A stretch of 9,074 bases of DNA from VFJL01 sp037147395 (lineage in GTDB: Bacteria; Pseudomonadota; Gammaproteobacteria; Burkholderiales; Nitrosomonadaceae): NCBI GenBank assembly GCA_037147395.1, contig JBAWVG010000053.1, forward strand, positions 1 through 9,074, given 5' to 3'. This document shows, piece by piece, positions 6,176 to 9,074 of the stretch (its first letter is position 1; each line of letters begins with the position of its first letter). Under the pieces are notes generated by a model. It worked only from the letters and a program-made list of their open reading frames with translations. It was not told where the DNA came from and searched no databases. The translations under genes and the position numbers were made by a program.

Positions 6176-7339
6176 TCAGTAATAAATACAGACACGATTC
6201 TTATTATCAATTCGAATCAACTGGAGCTCCACAAGCTTAGCCCAGTCGCGCTGGCGGGTTTTGTCGACTTTCCCTAAATACGTTGAGGTATACCAAGACT
6301 CGCGACTAATATTTTCTTTAGTATTAGGTTCAGATTTAAGCAGCTGATCAATAATCGTCTTCTGTCTAGAGTTAATTTTACTAGAGGACATAAGCTCTGA
6401 GACTCTGCTTTTATAGAGTAATTCTTCGGCAATTTTGTTATTACGATCATGCATTTTATGCATGATTTCATTTATGCCAGCCAGATGAAACATCACAAAA
6501 TCAGTGTTTGGATTTTCCTTTTTCCTCTCTCCGTCCTTACGGCATTGATTAATTAGTAGGAAGTATTTGTCCACATGTTCGTAGTAGTATTGAGATATTC
6601 CAGATGTAAATTTATAACCACCTGCCTCCAGCAACGAGGCCTCAATTAAACGACCAACGCGGCCATTACCATCATAGAATGGATGAATTATTTCGTAATA
6701 AAAATGCACTAGAGGGGCGCGAATCAAAGGTGAAATTTTTGCCTCGACTAGTGAGTCATGCCATTTGATAAGGCTTTGCATCAAATTAGGAATATCCGGC
6801 GGTTCTGGCGGTCTGTATTCCCCCCCATATCTTTCGCCGCCAACCCATGTTGTTACATTCTCATTGGAGTTACTTCGGAATAGCCCTGGGTGGTCCCGCA
6901 CATGCGGTATTTCATTGGTTACAATTTCATGAAGCTTACGAATAAAATTGAGATCAAGGTGCCATCCAGTTGTACGAGACTTAGCTCTGGAATAATCGTA
7001 TGCTTTCTTGAGGTTAAAAGCACGGCGCTGCTCTAACTCCTGTATCTCCGCTTCATCGAGTTGTATTGTTTTCCTCGTCTGTTCCTCAGTTAGCAAGCCA
7101 CCTTCAATACTATTTGTACCGTATACACTACTGACGGTTGCATCATTTTGAAGTTGATTTAGTACTTCTGGACCAAGTGTTAATTTGCGAAAAAGATCAT
7201 GAGCAACTCTGATTTCCGTTAGGAGTAATCTCAGATCCAGGGTATCTAGATCGAGTCCCAATCTGAATGTAAATGGGCCTTGTTTGAACGTTTCAACCCT
7301 CAGATCGTAATTTGGTACCGTGTCGAGCGGTGTATTCAT
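6176..7339 (-). CDS. Fic-family protein, class II AMPylase
   Basis: A 387-residue Fic protein. Fic domains transfer AMP, or other phosphate-containing groups, from nucleotides to Ser, Thr or Tyr of target proteins. The active motif HPFYDGNGRVGR at 219-230 is complete with catalytic His219. The flap is around TTWVGGERYGGEYRPPEPP (163-181). The inhibitory motif (S/T)xxxE(G/N) is met by TNSIEG at 75-80, on the N-terminal side, which makes this class II with built-in autoinhibition by Glu79 and no need for a separate antitoxin. The C-terminal region at about 320-385 looks like a winged-helix fold. The ATG at 7339 lacks a clear Shine-Dalgarno; GGGAG lies 22 bases away. It is the one intact larger gene of the accessory region, with lower GC than uvrC-pgsA, and is flanked by inverted WYL remnants. 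The target protein is unknown. Confidence 0.92.
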   Translation of the reverse strand: MNTPLDTVPNYDLRVETFKQGPFTFRLGLDLDTLDLRLLLTEIRVAHDLFRKLTLGPEVLNQLQNDATVSSVYGTNSIEGGLLTEEQTRKTIQLDEAEIQELEQRRAFNLKKAYDYSRAKSRTTGWHLDLNFIRKLHEIVTNEIPHVRDHPGLFRSNSNENVTTWVGGERYGGEYRPPEPPDIPNLMQSLIKWHDSLVEAKISPLIRAPLVHFYYEIIHPFYDGNGRVGRLIEASLLEAGGYKFTSGISQYYYEHVDKYFLLINQCRKDGERKKENPNTDFVMFHLAGINEIMHKMHDRNNKIAEELLYKSRVSELMSSSKINSRQKTIIDQLLKSEPNTKENISRESWYTSTYLGKVDKTRQRDWAKLVELQLIRIDNKNRVCIYY

Positions 7340-7456
7340 ATTTAGTCTTTGTAAGCTAACTCTCCCGCTTTTAGGGTGGGGGGGCTTTAAAAGTTATTTA
7401 AATTCAATCATATAAATAATTATTGCTATGTACTGGCACCTGTTTTCTCTATTTTG

Positions 7457-7501
7457 TAGTATAGAGAATGCTATATAATGTCTCTGCATAGTATAGTGAA
7501 T
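7457..7501. repeat. Direct repeats TAGTATAG(A/T)GAAT upstream of Fic
   Basis: TAGTATAGAGAAT starts at 7457 and TAGTATAGTGAAT at 7489, identical at 12 of 13 positions and 32 bp apart, about three helical turns. They bracket the candidate Fic -10 box. Regulator-binding half-sites are possible; low-complexity AT-rich DNA could also produce this. Confidence 0.4.
7472..7500 (-). promoter_or_regulatory. Candidate Fic promoter
   Basis: On the minus strand, TTCACT (7500-7495) and TATATA (7477-7472) are 17 bp apart. Initiation near 7465 would give a long 5' leader of about 125 bases before the Fic ATG. The surrounding DNA is so AT-rich that other -10-like hexamers also occur, so this is tentative. 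Confidence 0.3.
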
Positions 7502-7540
7502 TTGTATTTATATGCAATAGGTTACTTTAATTTTAAATAA

Positions 7541-7716
7541 AAAATGTCGCATAAAATGTCCGGTCTATTGATCGAGATTTCGTAGTCGACGATGAGTCAA
7601 TTCGCCAGGTGTTGGATCGTGTCATATCAGACAAATTAGTGGACAACACGGCACAGTTAAAATCCATAAGCTATTGTATTTAAAGGTGCATGGTATACAG
7701 AATTACGGGACATTTT
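7541..7716. repeat. Inverted-repeat-bounded mini-element or insertion-sequence remnant
   Basis: AAAATGTCCGGT at 7553-7564 and ACGGGACATTTT at 7705-7716 are inverted repeats matching at 11 of 12 positions, 164 bp end to end. An extra direct copy, AAAATGTC at 7541-7548, lies just outside the left end. Inside, codons 7555-7680 are open on the plus strand (DFVVDDESIRQVLDRVISDK and beyond, stop at 7681-7683) but have no normal start and no family I recognise. Terminal repeats with tandem subterminal copies are typical of some insertion sequences, so this may be a deletion derivative or MITE-like remnant. No target duplication is evident. Confidence 0.45.
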
Positions 7717-7741
7717 CTAAGTCACCATTTAGAGGGCATTT

Positions 7742-7798
7742 ATGGATAAACTGTCTGCCAAGGCTTGCCAAATAAAGAACCCTGCGACAAGTCAGTAA
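7742..7798 (+). pseudogene. Possible integrase N-terminal vestige
   Basis: The ATG at 7742 has GAGGG at 7732-7736 five bases upstream and encodes MDKLSAKACQIKNPATSQ before a stop. The beginning resembles the start of P4-type tyrosine integrases, which commonly read LSAKACQNAKP. No further integrase homology is visible in any frame after the stop. Only 18 residues support this, so it could be chance. Confidence 0.25.
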
Positions 7799-7897
7799 TA
7801 AACGGCTTCCAGCAAAATAAATTGGTGTTTATCATACACAAGTGAATAGTGTGGACCTTGTCCGCGAACTCAAGATGCGGGTTGGTAACTAAGCCGG

Positions 7898-7923
7898 GTG
7901 AATGGCTCACGCCATATATTCAC
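7898..7923. other. Bulged stem-loop in the non-coding region
   Basis: GTGA (7898-7901) pairs with TCAC (7920-7923) around ATGGC-TCAC-GCCAT (7902-7915), with an unpaired ATAT on one side. No T-tract follows and no gene is adjacent, so the function is unknown. Confidence 0.3.
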
Positions 7924-8100
7924 GCACATCGCCCCGAGTTGGGCGGCGGCAAGTTATGCACCCCACCATTCAAACAGTTTATCGCGTCCATTCTTTCGAC
8001 TTCACCAAACAAGGCCAGTTAACATGATCTTGGGTATGTTTCAAGATAATATTTAAAGCATGGTTCAGTAATCTATTGATTTTGTTATTATAATGTCGTC

Positions 8101-8120
8101 TGCCTAGAGATAACTAGGCA
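8101..8120. other. Perfect 7-bp stem-loop in the non-coding region
   Basis: TGCCTAG (8101-8107) and CTAGGCA (8114-8120) form a perfect stem with AGATAA as loop. There is no T-tract on the plus side; on the minus strand only a mixed AT stretch follows after several bases. It may be a decayed terminator or a protein-binding site. Confidence 0.35.
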
Positions 8121-8237
8121 CGCAACTACAGAAAAATATCATCCTGATAGCGTTATTTTTATCTCAAGAGAGGGCCATCTAGTCTTCTTTGAGGGTATCT
8201 CTGCCCTATGTGTCTGATCGTCCAAACCGACATTAGT

Positions 8238-8252
8238 AGGCTGATCCAGCCT
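8238..8252 (-). terminator. Weak terminator-like hairpin after the WYL fragment
   Basis: AGGCTG and CAGCCT form a perfect 6-bp stem with a 3-base loop, about 18 bases downstream of the WYL fragment stop on the minus strand. No T-rich run follows, so termination by this hairpin alone is doubtful. Confidence 0.25.
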
Positions 8253-8270
8253 CTGATGGTGAATCTTTTC

Positions 8271-8858
8271 TTAATTAGATGTGGTTTCGTAAAATTTCAG
8301 TGCCCGATCAAGTTCTCTCCTGATGCGCTCACGAAGTTTTTCAGGCGCAATGACCTCTACTTCTGACCCGTGACGCAGTATGTTTATCAATAATTCTCGG
8401 TCATCTGAGTACGGAATCTCCAGTAGATAGCTCCCATCAGATTCAAGCTTCCCCTTTTGTTGTGAGTGCCACTGTTCATTCGCAACCCAACGGGCACGCT
8501 CAGGGGAGAATCGCAGCCGAGCCCAGGTAATAGATTGGCCTGAGAAGATGCCGTAGCCACTCTCCAGAACCTCTTTCAACCTTGGCTTAGAGACTTCCTT
8601 CGCCTTCTCTCCTAGGATTTCCGCATGATGAATTGCATCAATGGCGAAGCTGCGGATCCCCTCCCTTAGGTGGCACCAGCTATCCACGTACCAGTTATCT
8701 CGGTAATAGACCAACTGCTGCGGTGAGATGGTTCGTTTGGTCTCTTTTGCGGTCTCTCGGCTGTAGTGGCGAATCTTGAGCCGCTTACGTCCAAGCGTAG
8801 CGGATGCGACTACCTCAAAATATTGGTGAGTTACTTTACGTCTTGCCGCATGACTGCT
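8271..8858 (-). pseudogene. WYL-domain transcriptional regulator, 5'-truncated
   Basis: The frame is open from 8858 to the TAA at 8271, 196 codons including the stop. From about 8850 it reads ARRKVTHQYFEVVASATLGR, then the WYL core ISPQQLVYYRDNWYVDSWCH and REGIRSFAIDAI, the GYGIFSG linker, and the C-terminal WCX part ending KFYETTSN. Family members are around 330 residues and begin with an HTH domain; here roughly the first 140 residues are missing. The open part has no ATG or GTG upstream of the WYL core; the only possible start there is TTG at 8714, in the middle of the domain. Homology stops at about 8850 and a TGA (8861-8859) follows upstream. Without the HTH it cannot bind DNA in the usual way, so I call it a remnant. 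WYL regulators often control phage-defence loci, which fits the setting. Confidence 0.8.
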
Positions 8859-8862
8859 TCAG

Positions 8863-9000
8863 ATGCTACAGGATTCTCAGGTCATGAGGGATGGTAGGAG
8901 TGTGCTAATTACAAGAGCGAACTGGGATGGTAAGGCGCCAACCACGACCACAGCGAAAAAGAGGGACTATGTGGCAGCTATGAGAGAGTTAGCCTCATAG
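8863..9000 (+). CDS. Small unrecognised ORF, probably a fragment
   Basis: The ATG at 8863 opens 45 codons, MLQDSQVMRDGRSVLITRAN followed by WDGKAPTTTTAKKRDYVAAM, ending at TAG 8998-9000. The composition looks coding-like (basic, with a possible C-terminal helix KKRDYVAAMREL), but I recognise no family and see no clear Shine-Dalgarno. It begins just beyond the point where the truncated WYL gene loses homology, so it may be a piece of the DNA that replaced the WYL 5' end. The last 74 bases of the window show nothing further. Confidence 0.25.
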   Translation: MLQDSQVMRDGRSVLITRANWDGKAPTTTTAKKRDYVAAMRELAS

Positions 9001-9074
9001 AGAGTTCGTTAAGAGCAGAGATTCCAGTATTGCATTTTCTTGCTGTTATTTACGTCTTGTTTGAATCCAACTGC

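Larger units (their letters stand above)
7340..8270. other. AT-rich intergenic region of about 930 bp without an intact gene
   Basis: I find no ORF of convincing length or family in either strand here. The first 200 bases upstream of Fic are very AT-rich, the rest less so. It holds direct repeats near 7457-7501, an inverted-repeat-bounded segment at 7553-7716, a short integrase-like N-terminus at 7742 and several hairpins (7898, 8101, 8238), listed separately. It reads as degraded mobile DNA. Confidence 0.7.

Noticed and set aside
7842..8052. Open plus-strand stretch through the non-coding region
   Set aside because: It is interrupted, has no ribosome site or start at a sensible place, and its translation has no recognisable domain.
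8066..8094. Plus-strand promoter with TATAAT at 8089-8094
   Set aside because: No acceptable -35 hexamer at 16-18 bp and no gene downstream on the plus strand; the DNA is AT-rich.

Overview
The window looks like gammaproteobacterial chromosome. The strongest sign is the order uvrC - pgsA - tRNA-Gly(GCC) - tRNA-Cys(GCA), which matches the enterobacterial uvrC-pgsA-glyW-cysT block. Two ends of that block differ. No uvrY/gacA-type regulator sits directly upstream of uvrC; a uracil-DNA glycosylase and a 4-oxalocrotonate tautomerase gene are there instead. No tRNA-Leu (leuZ) follows tRNA-Cys. I cannot name a genus from this sequence.

Layout. (1) 1-66 is the 3' part of tRNA-Glu(TTC), cut by the window edge. 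(2) 149-766 (-) is a YqaJ/lambda-type exonuclease, a phage-like recombination nuclease, divergent from the next gene across a spacer with nested inverted repeats. (3) 970-4301 (+) is a compact run: family 5 (UdgB-like) uracil-DNA glycosylase, 4-OT tautomerase, uvrC and pgsA. (4) 4337-4698 is a consensus promoter followed by tRNA-Gly, a highly structured spacer and tRNA-Cys. (5) From about 4700 to the end is an accessory, decaying region. It holds a RelE/HigB-type toxin with a one-base frameshift and its intact HTH antitoxin, a frameshifted C-terminal fragment of a WYL regulator, an intact class II Fic AMPylase, about 930 bp of mostly AT-rich non-coding DNA with small repeats and gene vestiges, and a second 5'-truncated WYL regulator fragment.

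How the parts relate. The first half carries housekeeping DNA repair (UdgB, UvrC), phospholipid synthesis (PgsA) and tRNAs. The second half resembles a defence or mobile-element scar. The two WYL fragments lie in opposite orientation and flank Fic, forming a diverged inverted repeat of about 270 bp. The toxin has lost its frame while its antitoxin remains. A 164-bp segment bounded by 12-bp inverted repeats and an 18-residue integrase-like N-terminus suggest past mobile-element traffic. Fic is the one gene in this part that is full length, has all its motifs and needs no partner.

I see no convincing complete new multi-gene system. The most interesting observations are the precise single-base toxin lesion, the inverted WYL pair around Fic, the mini-element at 7553-7716 and the structured tRNA spacer.
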